Below are positions 19,741 through 31,022 of a stretch of DNA of 64,000 bases, piece after piece. The notes under the pieces are model-generated. The model worked only from the letters and a program-made list of their open reading frames with translations. It was not told the DNA's origin and ran no database searches. Origin of the DNA: Trametes villosa (Eukaryota; Basidiomycota; Agaricomycetes; Polyporales; Polyporaceae); assembly GCA_002964805.2 (NCBI GenBank), contig PUDQ02000085.1, positions 406,701-470,700 of the forward strand, in the 5' to 3' direction. The translations under genes were made by a program, and so were the position numbers. Within the stretch, counting starts at the first letter, position 1. Each line of letters opens with the position of its first letter.

Positions 19741-20394
19741 TCACAGCGACGGTCGCGAGTCGCCCGCCCGCCCGTTGCGACGGAGTTTGAAATAGCTCTG
19801 AACACCGAGCACGAGCAGCGCACCAGTGGGCGATATACAGGTGAACAGCCTGAGCTGCGAGTGTAGAATGTAAGACAGACCGACGGACGTGCCGACAGGG
19901 CCGACACCGAATCTATTCAACGCGAGGGCGGCGAAGGCGGTATTGACAACGACACTCAGCCAGCTCTGCCCGCGGAGGTCGCCGAGGAGTCGGTTCCCGA
20001 AGTCCTTGAGCTTTTGGAGGATGTCGGAGGCGGGGCGCGTGCCCCCGACGAGCGCAGCACCGCTGTTGAGCAGGTCCCAGGCATGGACAACACGGCTTTC
20101 GGGGCCGTCTTTGAAGATCCCTGCATCACCGTGGAAAATGGGAAGTTAATACGAACACTCGGCGTAGCGAGGTGCGGAAAAGGCAGGTACATGCACCGAG
20201 GGGGAGCGCGGCTAGTTCGGGTATGGCGAGGAGGGGCCCGACTTCAAAGCCGATTCTGGCTGCCCCGACGACGATGGCTGCGACGCCGAGCGCGATTCTC
20301 CGATACGGGGTCCAGTTGGTGGGACGGCGCACGCTAGCAATTTCGAGTATGTGCGGAGACACTCACGACCCGCGTCGGAGGACGGTGCTGGCAT
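19741..20394 (-). pseudogene. IFI6/ISG12-like small membrane protein, copy 2, frame disturbed
   Basis: Recognisable exons are 20394-20367 (28 nt, same length and phase as copy 1), 20333-20197 and 20120-19741, ending in TGA. The expected exon-2 reading is NWTPYRRIALGVAAIVVG and the last exon reads LLNSGAALVGGTRPASDIL then FAALALNRFGVGPVG, parallel to copy 1. The join of exons 1 and 2 is off by one base and the implied intron would be only 33 nt. Either a one-base indel has broken the gene or a different first exon is used. A short functional form cannot be excluded. Confidence 0.55.
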
Positions 20395-20677
20395 TGCGAT
20401 GAGGGTGGACGGGCTAGGCTCTTGGCTGGGACGGAAGGCCGAGAGAGCGGGGGGCGATGGACAGTGTCGACGCGTCTTTTAGGCCGAGCGTTGAAGCGAG
20501 GGTGTCATCCCCTCGTAAACTCTCGTAACGACAAGGACGTCGAAACAACTAGGCTTCATACTGAACAAAACTCATACCGCCTGCCAGGAACTCGTGGTAC
20601 AGTACTCAGAGCACGGGGGGCAACGGCGGCGCAGGCCGCCCATGCGACGTCGTCAGCTCTGTTCCCCTCTCACGCTC

Positions 20678-21493
20678 CTACCGCTCGCTTGTCACCCCCA
20701 ACCCCCTCCACCACGCCCGAATCCAGCGAAACGCGCGGTAGACCACCGCCGGTACTGTGAAGAGCACCGCTACGCCGGCGAGCACCAACTGGCCCACCAT
20801 GGGCCCCATGATCTGGGTGCCCAGGGACTGCAGGTAGGAGAAGAGGCCAGTTGTGTTCGCGCCGTAGAAGTAGCTCTGCGCGCGCGCGGCAAGGCTGTCT
20901 GTAAGAGACACGGTTATGTCAGCGACCCAATACACCACGAGAAACGAAGACGGCAAGGCTCGAACTCACGGGCAGCTACACCGGCGGTGGTGAAGCCGAC
21001 GGCGTTCAAGGCGAGAGCCCCGAGGGCGGTGAAGAGGACGCGTTTGAGGAGGTCCCAGGAGAGGGACCGCTTCAGCTGGGCGAGGACGGCTGCGACGGGG
21101 CGTTCGCCTCGGACCAGCGCGAGGCCGCTGTTGAAGAGGTCGCGTGATTTGGCGATGAACGACTCCGTGCCACCGTTGTAGGTGTCGCAGATGTCGCGCA
21201 GCTTCATGCAGCAGAGGAGGATAGCAGGTATGACACCTGCAGCACAGGGAGGTTAGCAAGCGTGAGGGCGGAGCGATACGAGGGTGGAGCGGGACACACC
21301 GCCAGGAAGGGCGGCGGCACCGAGCACTTGCGCGAGTTCGAGGCCGAGCCCTGCTCCGCCGGCGATGGTGGCCGACAGGCCGATGGCTATTTCCCAGCCA
21401 CGACTCGCTGGAGGTGTGCGTATCAGCATCCGAGATAGTAGCAGGGGCAGGTGTGCGTGACTCACTGAAAATGTCGGAACGGGAGCTTGGCAT
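20678..21493 (-). CDS. IFI6/ISG12-like small membrane protein, copy 1
   Basis: Four exons, 21493-21466, 21407-21300, 21236-20970 and 20898-20678, encode 207 aa. Hydrophobic segments occur near 12-45 (AIGLSATIAGGAGLGLELAQ), 110-135 and 160-190. The stretch ALNAVGFTTAGVAAHSLAAR followed by LFSYLQSLGTQIMGP matches the Gly/Ala-rich pattern of the interferon-induced 6-16 / ISG12 family: GF(T)AAGIAA, then LQSLGA. Animal members are mitochondrial or ER membrane proteins linked to apoptosis and antiviral response; the role of fungal members is not established. The middle part (TESFIAKSRDLFNSGLAL) is specific to this pair. A broken tandem copy follows downstream on the same strand. Confidence 0.75.
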
Positions 21494-23479
21494 GCTAGGA
21501 GTCTCGGCGATGGGATGGTGAGTGAGCGGACACAGGACAGAAGATGGGGCTCATACTTTTTATATGCGGGGGACGACGTTGCGGGCACTCTCTACCCCAA
21601 GGTCGAACCTTCCGCGAAGGAGAGTTGCATGTCTGCCTCGTCAATCTTGCAGGGTTATTGGGGGAGCCGTTGACGGACATTTTGATGGGAGAAGGCGTGT
21701 GCAGACGCAGGCGGGGAAGACGAGGCTTCCTGGCGCGCACCCGAGGGATACAATTGGCTGCTGGAGTGGTCGTTCTCGTAGCCTGCACATGTGGTGGAAC
21801 GCTGAGATACAAATTCGTCGCAGGCAACACCATAAGTGAGTGTTGCTGCGGTAGGCAGCATGGCATGTCCTACCGCAGCGACACGTTGGAGGATGCCTCG
21901 AGAGCGAGTCCGCCACAGAAAACACCATAGTAGGTGAATGTTGCTGCGGTAGACAACCTGGAACACCTGGTGATATCTAGACGTCGCAGAAGGCCTCATG
22001 AACGTCTCACCGAGCCGTCATTTGCGTTGAGAACGAGCCCTTACCTGACCGAGATGAAACAAATGGTGTGGAAGCTACCTGAAAACTCTCCTGACGAGTT
22101 GTTGGAATTATATTCCTCAACAGGTTAGTATTGAACATATATTTTACCACTTGGCTGACCAGCGCGAGAGAATGGCAGCGTAGATTGACGTCGTAAATCT
22201 TACGACCGCGGCCTGCCACTGCGCAACCGAGCCTCCATCTCAATAGACAGGACAAGGTTTGCCCCGAAGGCCGTTGCTTAGAGAATGTCTCCCACACAGC
22301 GCATGACGAAGCTCGGAGGCTTCGAGCTAGCCAAACAGGAGGCCCATACTGTAGAGACAGATACGAGACTTCGACGGACATAGCGTATAGAACGATGGCT
22401 TACTCACCTCATATAGACTGTGCCGCTGCCGTTGTATATCTGGCTTGCACAAACCCGCGGTGCCCTGATTGTTTGACAGCATGAGGCGCGGTGTGCCCGT
22501 AGTCGGTATGCCGTAGACGCGCTTGCTTCATACGGCGCCCTCGAAGCTGGGGATATCTTCATGTGACGATCTCTTGTTCATATGACCGCATCCAAAACTT
22601 CCAGAAGATCGCAACGATATCTGGGCTGAATAGACCACAGTGAGTGCGTGTGTTCATATCAAGAGTGACCCACCGCCGCGACCGACTGGACATCTCGTAC
22701 CCAATATCCCCATCTGCTAACGCCGGGGCGGTCGTCTGCGACGGCGCACAGGCATTTCGGAGACGCTACACTGACTGCTGATGTGAGATATCCGACGGTA
22801 GGTTTACCTCCGTCATATATGCGCGCAGGAAGGTCAGCATTCGCGGAGTCGCTGCCACCGAGGAGGGTGAGGAGAGGAGTTCGGAGGATGAGTGCACGGG
22901 GAATGACGAGGCCGACGGGGTCGGGCCCGTCACGTGTCGCTGCTTCTAGAGAGAGCCGGCACCGCCACGAGGGACCAGATCTGGCGGAGATCTGGTATGT
23001 CTTCCGGCGCTCGCTTGCTCTTCGCGGCTCGCCCTTGTTTTGCTTCTGTCGAACATCGTGCGCTCTCTACGCCCCCATCTCCCCGAGGCGAGCCGTCTGA
23101 CTGTCTCCCGCTGCAGTCGTGCGAGCAACCCGCCTGCATAATGGTTGTCGGCGGATCGCTCGCAGCGGACCCGACGCGAGCGGACGGGTGGAGAAAACAT
23201 TGAGGCGGAACGGGCTATTACGCCAAAAAGGGGAAAGACTGAGCTGGAACATTGCTTGATCGCGACTCGACGCGCTCCCTCGCCCTCCTCCTTGGCCAGA
23301 TATGACAAAGCGCGTTTGACCGCCCGCACCCACCGGGGCCTCCACCGTCGCCGACACACACGCATTCTGTTTCCCGTACCCGGCATGCCTGGCCCACCTC
23401 ATACTTATATCCCCGGTCCCGGCGGGGCCTGTCTCCTCGCGCCCCCCATCCCGCCCTCGCTTTCCTTGATCGCTGAGCC
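21494..23479. other. Long intergenic region, no gene supported
   Basis: About 2 kb without a convincing gene separate the ISG12-like pair from the MFS gene. It contains the repeat/hairpin at 21826-21956 and the MFS promoter. Short open frames lack domains and splice-supported extensions. Confidence 0.55.
21826..21956. repeat. Imperfect direct repeat with an 11-bp hairpin
   Basis: AACACCATAAGTGAGTGTTG (from 21826) recurs as AACACCATAGTAGGTGAATG (from 21921), both continuing TGCTGCGGTAG. In addition GCTGCGGTAGG (21845-21855) pairs perfectly with CCTACCGCAGC (21869-21879) around a 13-nt loop. Confidence 0.7.
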
Positions 23480-25323
23480 ATGGCTGCCCCTCACCACGCT
23501 CCCCCCGGGCTTGACCAGGACGAGTCCCAGACGGTAGAGCGCACCAGCTCCCGCACACCTACCGCCGTCGATGCAAACGATAACGCGGACGAGCAAGACG
23601 ATATCAATGCTCAGTTTGAGCGCGAGGCGTACGGCCCCGCAGAGGGCGAGAAGGCCCTTGATTCCTTCGAAGTCGTTATGGGCCCAAACGATCCCGACAA
23701 CCCGAAGAGCTGGTCGCGCCCCTATCGGTGGTACGTTACCATGTTGTCTGCCGCGCTCGTCTTGAATGCGTACGCCCCTTCGCTCTGTTCATTGTCGGCA
23801 TACCTCTCATAATTGTTCTAGAACGTTCGCTTCATCCGCGCCATCCGGAATCGTTCCCCAACTCATGGAGAAGTTCTCCTTCGGTACCGAAGTCGCCACG
23901 CTCACTATTGCCCTATTTGTTGCCGGCTACTGCGTCGGCCCTCTGCTCTGGGGTCCTCTTTCCGAGCAGTATGGGCGTAAGCCCATCTTCCTGATCAGCT
24001 TCACCGCGTACACCGGCTTCCAAGTCGGATGCGCTCTGTCCCAGAACACCGCCTCCATCCTCATCTTCCGTTTCCTCGGCGGTATCTTCGCCGCCGCGCC
24101 ACTGGCCAACAGCGGGTACGTACTTCCTATACTGCCGAGTTCACCGTTCCTAACTCCTTGCTGCAGTGCCGTCATGTCGGACGTCTGGGATGCGGATACG
24201 CGAGGTAAGGCCATGGCCCTCTTCGCGCTCGCGCCCTTCGCAGGACCCACCATCGGCCCTACCGTGAGCGGATTCATGGCCGTCGCAGGCGTATCTTGGC
24301 GCTGGGTTTTCTGGGTCCTCACATTATTCGCCGGGACCTGCCTCGCCTTTGTGGTTCTCACACTGCCCGAGACCTACGCGTGAGTTCGCCCCATAGATCG
24401 AGTCACGTACCACCGCTGATGGCTTGTTCACAGTCCTGTGATCCTCGTGAAACGCGCACAGAGGCTGCGCAAGGAGACGGGCGATGACCGGTATTGGGCG
24501 CCGCTCGAGAAGAACAAGATGACCTTTGCGCAGCGGACGAAGCACGTCCTCGGCCGCCCGTTCATCATTCTTTTCCGCGAGCCCATGCTCCTCGTCATCA
24601 CCCTCTACATGAGTGTACGTCCCCCTCACATTCGTTTACTGCTTGATACTGACGAGCCCCGCACAGTTCATCTACGGCGTTGTCTACCTGCTCTTCGAGG
24701 CGTACCCGATCGTCTTCACGCGCGGGCACCACTTCAACGCAGGCATCTCCGGGCTCATGTTCCTCCCCATCTTCATCGGCGCGGTCTGCGCCGTCGTCAC
24801 CTACCTGCTCATCTTCAACCCGCGCTACCACGACGCGATCGCCGCGTTCGCGCCGCACCCCGTGCCGCCCGAGTACCGCATGGAGGTGTGCATGTACGCC
24901 GCGCCGATCTACACGCTCTCCTTCTTCTGGTTCGGGTGGACGTCGTACCCGACGGTCTCCTACTGGGCGCCGCTCATGGCCGGCTTCCCGATGGGCTTCG
25001 CGATCATCTGGCTCTTCCTCGGCCTGTTCAACTACACGATCGACGCGTACCTGTTCGTCGCGGCGAGCGCGCTGAGCAGCATGACGGTCGTGCGGAGCCT
25101 GTTTGGCGCGGGCTTCCCGCTGTTCGCGACGCAGATGTACGAGCGGTTGAACCCGCGCTGGGCGTCGACGCTGCTGGGGTGTCTGGCGCTGCTGATGACG
25201 CCCATTCCGTTTGTGCTGAGGCGGTATGGGCACAAGCTGAGGAGACGGAGCAAGTACTCGCCGACGGGCAACTTGCCGCACAAGCCGCCGAAGAAGGACG
25301 TCGAGAAGGTGGCGGAAGCGTAA
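23480..25323 (+). CDS. MFS transporter, DHA1 drug/polyamine exporter type
   Basis: Five exons, 23480-23769, 23822-24115, 24167-24379, 24434-24614 and 24667-25323, encode 544 aa. A hydrophilic acidic N-terminus of about 80 residues leads into PNDPDNPKSWSRPYRWY, a typical start of the fungal polyamine/multidrug (Tpo1- or Flu1-like) group. Helices follow, with the MFS motif LSEQYGRKP after helix 2, FRFLGGIFAAAPLANSG in helix 4, a central cytoplasmic loop rich in Lys/Arg, and six more helices. The C-terminal tail is basic. It should export small cationic compounds or drugs across the plasma membrane by proton antiport; the substrate cannot be told. The gene is intact and all introns are phase-consistent. 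Confidence 0.9.
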
Positions 25324-26079
25324 GGGGTTTGATGTGTGGTTGTTTGTTTTACTTTTCGCCTTCTTGGTTTAACAGATACGGAACACAGATTACAGACCTG
25401 GACAGCCGAGTCGTCGTCGCTTGCAATTGTCATCGTCTCGTCGTAGCATAGTAGTACTTGTAGATGATCTTAGCCGTCGCTACACCCCTCCTCGCATCGC
25501 CATCCCTCCATCCCTCTATCCCCACCTCTATCACCATCTCTATCTCCGTATCTCCCTCGCATCTATGTCTTATAGCTTTATATTCGCTGTAGCCTTGCCC
25601 GGGCATCTAGTGGCCATATCGAATGAACTCAAGTGAGCAACCTATGAAGACGGGCGTAGCTTTCGAGCTCGAGGAAGGTTATGATGTGTATCCTTCTTGC
25701 TCCGAACTCAACCTACACACAAGGTGGTTCCGGTAGTGCGAAAAATAGAAGCAACGTCTATATATGCGCGGTGCCGAGCTGAACACTCCGGATTGTCGGA
25801 AACACTGACGCAGTACAGCCACCAGCGGCAGTGCCCACAGTGACACACTCAAAGAAGATCGGCCGAGCGATCGAATCCCGAGCAGCCATGAGCTACACGA
25901 GGCGGGAAGTTCTGAGCTATAATCGCAGCGCGCGGCGTAAGGTGCATTATGAGAGCAAATGTATGTGCCAATGTTCGGGATGTGATAAAATAAGTACAGT
26001 GTCCGAGATGATTTATAGATACCGTCGACGAAAATACCCAAAGGAATGAGAGCGGGTGGCCAATCAACGAGCACAGCCC
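25324..26079. other. Convergent intergenic region
   Basis: This holds the 3' flanks of the MFS gene and the minus-strand membrane-protein gene. A pyrimidine-rich stretch (CATCCCTCCATCCCTCTATC, 25499-25518) follows the MFS gene. No gene is supported. Confidence 0.5.
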
Positions 26080-27052
26080 CTATGGGATGCTGGGTGCGTG
26101 CATGGACGACTGGCGCGTAGGGGCACGCTCCGGAGAAGGGGACCGTGACCGGCCGTTGTGAGACGAGAGCAGAGGGTACGGCTCGGGTTCCAGATCTGTT
26201 CAGTAACGTGTCAGTAGGGGGACGCGCTCATAGGAGGCCAGCGGGACTGACCGAACTCGTCTTTCAGCATGTCACCCGCCTTCGCCGGCGCGTAGAAGAA
26301 CGCGCGACCACCCTTCCGTCGCGGGCGGATGTAGAAGTACCAGACGGCAGTGGCGAGGATGGAGAGCAGGATGATGATACCGACGGTCCCGCCGACAATG
26401 GCGGCGACGGGTGGTCCGCTCGCCTGGGGCTTCGCCTGCACGAGGCTGTTCACGAGCGTCTCGAGCTGCAGCCGGCTGAGGCCCGAGTCGGAGTCCGAGC
26501 CCGATTGGGTGGGCGACGCTGCTGCCGCCTGCGCGTCGTAGGCCTGCTCGATGTCTTGCACGGGGAAGTACGCGAAGCCGCCGAATATGAACGGGAAGCC
26601 GTCTGCCGCGTCGTTGACTGTCAGGGAGAACGTGTGCGCGCCGGGGTCGAGGGGGAGGGCGGTGTAGAAGGGGTCGGATGCCGAGGCAGAGACGCGGGTC
26701 GGCGCGCGTTTGTCGAGCGTGACGGTTACGTTGGGGAGCGTCTGGTTCGCGTTTGGAGGGAGCGTTGCTGGGAAGGCGGACACTGCGAGTAGCGCAATGC
26801 CTGGAAGGTTCTTGGGAGATTAGCGTTCTGGGTTCACGAGTGATTGGGGGGAGATCGGGGCGCACCTGTGAAGTCGATCGAGAGCGTGGAGCCTGGCTTG
26901 CCTGCATACGCGTCGGAGCCTCCGGAGTCGTTGCTGAGTTGGCTTCCCTTTATGAGCTGCCAGGTGTCGTCGTAGTGGATGCGAGAGCGGTCTTGAGCAG
27001 TGACAAGGGAGATAGCGATGCCGTTTATCGTAATGTTGACTTCGTTTGACAT
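26080..27052 (-). CDS. Single-pass membrane protein with N-terminal beta-rich ectodomain
   Basis: Exons 27052-26866, 26800-26252 and 26195-26080 encode 283 aa. Residues 1-165 look like a beta-sandwich ectodomain (SRIHYDDTWQ, STLSIDFTGIALLAVSAFPA, GAHTFSLTV), a layout common in basidiomycete membrane proteins with a galactose-binding-like fold. No clear signal peptide is seen at the chosen ATG. A transmembrane helix follows at about 210-232 (AAIVGGTVGIIILLSILATA), then RPRRKGGR on the cytoplasmic side. The short last exon encodes an acidic/Ser-rich tail with DLEPEPYPLL, a recurring end of this kind of protein. The function is unknown; surface sensing is only a guess. Confidence 0.75.
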
Positions 27053-27825
27053 TAGGAGACTTTACGCGAGACGGTACGCGAGCAAACGGAGCTGGAGAAG
27101 TCGGGAACGAGGGAGTAGGAGGGGAGGGGGATTGTCGGTGCCCGCGCGATGTAAGAGGGCATGTCGGGCAGCGCCTCGGGTTGCAAGGGCGCGCCGGGCG
27201 TCGAAGTGCCGAGTGGGTCTTACAGGGCATGCTGCAACATATCAAATTGGAAGCCTGGAGGGATATTGGAGAGACATATGCGATGCGGTGAAGCTGATCT
27301 CGGACCTACGAGTGTGACGGAAGCGCAGAAGACGTCCTATATCTCAAGGTATGTGTGAGTAGAAGCAAAGCTTATAGTGTAAAAGTCTCTTTTATACGGT
27401 ACACCTTGTACCGTGCCGCTATGCATGCCCGTGCGCGACACTGGAACTTGCAGCGGGACGATGCGGCGGCCTATTGCGGGTAGCGTGCCAGTGTAGAGAT
27501 GATCCGAGCGGTTGAGACCACCGCTCATGGCGATCAAGGTTTGTTATTAGAGCTTGTATGCTTGATTATAATGACAGTCACATTTTTTGAAATGCCAGTA
27601 AGGATCCTTGTGCGCAAAAGCACGCCGCCTCGAGTCGCAGAAGATGGTCAAGTTGAGTCGCCGGATTGGGAAGAGGGAAGGAGACGCCGGTAATAGACGC
27701 CACAGCGTCATTGCCTGTCAAGGTGGAGATCGGAGATCCGCCGTACTTAACCCCTCCCGCCATGCCACCCTCTCGCTCTCCACGCTGCGCACGGCGACCA
27801 CGACCGCGCACACGACTAGCTCAGC
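27053..27825. other. Divergent intergenic region
   Basis: Promoters of the minus-strand membrane protein and the plus-strand DUF3292-like gene. No gene is supported here; open frames on the plus strand are antisense or GC-driven. Confidence 0.5.
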
Positions 27826-30550
27826 ATGCACAACGACGGCAACACGCACACGGACGCGCACGATCAGCCTCCGACATACTCGGAGGCCCCCGCAACCACG
27901 ACCGGAGCGCATGAGTCTCCGGCGGGCACCGTACACTCTCTCCCCTCGCCCACGCCCACCGCCTTCACGGACTCTTCGGTGCAGTCTACGACAACAGATG
28001 CGACCCACATAGACCCTCCGCCTCCGCCTCCGCCGGCCGAGTCAGTCATGAAGCCGCTCCCGGTCACCCCCCAGGAGGACTTACACTCAGTCGACCCTGT
28101 CGATCTTGTGGCCCAGGGTGCACCCATGCCTCCTGGTTCCTCCCGGGTTACCTCGGAGCTCGACGACCCGGAAGTGAAGGACCTCGGCTGGAGGCAGGAC
28201 TCGGCTCGCGCCCCGTCCCTTATTCAGGGTATCACCAACGATGACCTCTTCATGATCATCCGACGCTTCAACAAGGTACGATATGTCACTCCTTTGCGCG
28301 CATCCCTTCACCGTGCTCATCGTATATTAGCAAGTACAACACGTTCGCGCCATCCCTCCTCCGCCTCCGGGATTCCTTGACCTCGAGATCTCTGATGACG
28401 AAGAGTTCTCCCCGGACAAGCTGCGTGCAAACATCGAGCGGCTCTACATGACAGTCGTACGTCTCCTCCCCACGCATAATCGCGTCATGCCCTCATGACA
28501 GCTTCCAGATTGTCGGAATGGCTGCCTTTGGCAAGCACATTGCCAGGTTACGCTCATGGAACGAGCCCAGACGTACCGCGAAGTTCTGTGCGGTGCGTAT
28601 ATACTCTTCTTTTAGCAATATTCCGCGCTGACGAGGCGCATATATGCAGGCGTACTTTGTCGCGTGGTACCTCTCACTACTTCCGGCGCTGCTCATCTGC
28701 ACTCTCCTCGTCCTCATCTTCCACCCTGAATACCGCGCGAAGCTCTTCCCGCCTGCGCCCATCGCGGCTGTCAGCGCCACCACCGGAAATCTGCAGGTGC
28801 CACGCGCCGGTACATTGGGCTCCAAGGATTCCCTGTCTGGCGCGCCGGAAGCGCACCAGGGCGAGGCAGTAGAGCAGGAAGCGTCGCACTTCGTTGCGGC
28901 CCTGGGCGCCATCGGCGCTGGAACTATCATGGGTCAGGGCGGATCCCCGAAGCGCAAGCACGGAGAGGCGCGCGCGGACGAGAAAGGCGACGCTGAGGGC
29001 GAGATGGAAACCGAAACCGAAATGGCGGACGGCACCAGCGATGATTCTATCGCAGGCGGCTTGCCCGACCCCAGCGACTTCGCGCTGCACGCGAAGAATG
29101 TGAAGGACACGGCCAACAATGATGGGGTGCACGATCCCGCCGCGGATGTTGCGAAGAAGAGCGTGGAGAGCGCGATGTGGGAGAAGATGCGACCCGTCAT
29201 GAGGATCCTCGCTGACATCGCCGATACTTGGGAACGCTTCGGAAAGTGCGTATGTCTGGTATCACACATGGACTATGATGCTGACGACTAATTTCGCAGC
29301 GCCATCGAGCCCGTTCCGCCGTTCCCGAAGTATGAGGCCCGTCTACGTCTCGCTGGAGTGCTGGCCCCTCTTCTCCCCGTATCGCTCTTCGTCCCGGCCC
29401 GACTTGTTGTCCATGGCACCTCGTTCGCCATCGGCGTCGCGTTCTTCGGACAGCCTATCATCTCGCGGTTCACCGACAAGTTCACGCACCGCTTCCCCAA
29501 CTGGCGTCGATTCGTCGAACTGCGGAGGTGAGAACGCGCGCTCTCGTGTCATGTTACACTCCAAACTAATTTACTTTCAGGACACTACTCAAGGGCGTAC
29601 CTACGAACGCGCAGCTCACGCTCACCCTTCTGCGCGTTGCAGAACTTGCCAAGGCGCCGCTTCCTCCCGCGCCTGTCGCGCGTCCTCACCACACGGAAGA
29701 AGCCGTCGACGCATCCAACCCCGCGCCGGTCCACCCTCCCCAAGCGGCAGACGCTCTCAAAGAGCACGACTTCGCGTTTGATACGGAGAACTACGAGATC
29801 GAAGGCGTGGATCCGGACCATCCCCAGGCGTATGCGGATGGCGAATCCGTTGACGGAGACGCGACTGACGGCGAGAGCGTCGACGGCGGAGACGACAGTC
29901 CAAAGAAGAAGAAAAAGGGCAGCAAGGTGCTTGGGCTGATCAAGAAGACCGCGCACACGGGCGTGAGCGGCATCCTCGGCGTCGACCACCTCAAGGCCAA
30001 GGTCGGGAACGAGCACGCGAAGCGGCGGCTCGGCGCCGTCGCGCCGCCGCCCAGCAAACAAGATGCGGGTGGGGCGCCGCCGACCGCGGAGGAGGTCGCG
30101 GACGAGAAGGCGCGTGCGAAGGAGCGTGCGGACGCGGCGCTGCGGCGCGAGGGCCCGACGAGCTTCTCCGCGCGCGTGAAGGGCAAGAAGGGCCGGCTGC
30201 TGCTCGTGACGGGCGCGGCGTCGCCGTGCCTGGCGTGGGTGCCCGAGAAGCCTTTGCGCGCGGCGCTCACGGCCCCCTCGAAGATCCCGGGCAAGGGCGG
30301 GGACGACGCGGAGGGTCTGCCCGCGGAGTTTGCGATTGGCGTGGGCGACGTGGTGAGCGTGCGGAAGCTGGGCGGGTTTGGGTGGAAGGGGCGGCTGGTG
30401 GTGGGGTGGGCGACGGGAAGGGATGTGGTGGATGGGCTGGAGGTTGTGGAGAGGGGGGGTGGGAGGAGGGTTTTCACGGCGATTAGGGGACGGGATGAGC
30501 TGTTCAATCGGTTGGTGTCGATTGGGCGGCAGAGTTGGGAGTGTTTGTGA
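27826..30550 (+). CDS. DUF3292-like membrane-associated protein
   Basis: Six exons, 27826-28275, 28331-28456, 28509-28592, 28650-29245, 29300-29527 and 29581-30550, encode 817 aa. The N-terminal 110 residues are Pro/Ser/Thr-rich and disordered. The conserved region begins LGWRQDSARAPSLIQGITND and DDLFMIIRRFNK, which I recognise as the fungal DUF3292 pattern. A hydrophobic helix (SLLPALLICTLLVLIF) lies near 235-260 and a second weaker one (LLPVSLFVPARLVV) near 435-455. The last third is Lys/Ala-rich (KKKKKGSKVLGLIKKTAHTG) and ends in a small globular segment. Family function is not established. The gene model is firm because every intron keeps the frame; the family name is less certain. Confidence 0.75.
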
Positions 30551-31022
30551 AGGGAGGGGAGGTGCAGTGAGGGAAGGTGCGAGGACGAGCAGGCCCGTAG
30601 CAAACATTTGTAGCAACTATCACTAGACTATGTTTCATAGACGATGCACGTAGTGTAACAACAATCTACTATATATCAGACCATATCCCTGCAGCACCGC
30701 CGACTCAGATAGTGGCTGGGACCCTCACCTGCGGTGTTGACCGTACCTCCCCTAGCAGGTCGCCACGTCTAGAGTCGTGAAACAAACTACAAAGAGACGT
30801 CCGAAGCATGGGAGCGTGAACACCATCGTACATACACCGGAAAACCGGAGCGACTCCCCCGAGACACAAACATCCAGTAGTGCGAACCTGCGCAACGAGA
30901 ATAAACACGGATCGTTATGCACACGGCCCACACTCCAGTGACAATTCGCCGCTTCCTGTTGTGGATAACGGATGGTGGACGTAAGTTCCGATGCATGAAA
31001 CGGGCTGAGAGCGCACCTCCGA
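30551..31022. other. Convergent intergenic region
   Basis: 3' flanks of the DUF3292-like gene and DUF6535-like copy 1. AT-richer than the surroundings; no gene seen. Confidence 0.5.

Noticed and set aside
25850..25885. tRNA B-box-like sequence GATCGAATCCCG
   Set aside because: No matching A box or cloverleaf arms were found around it.
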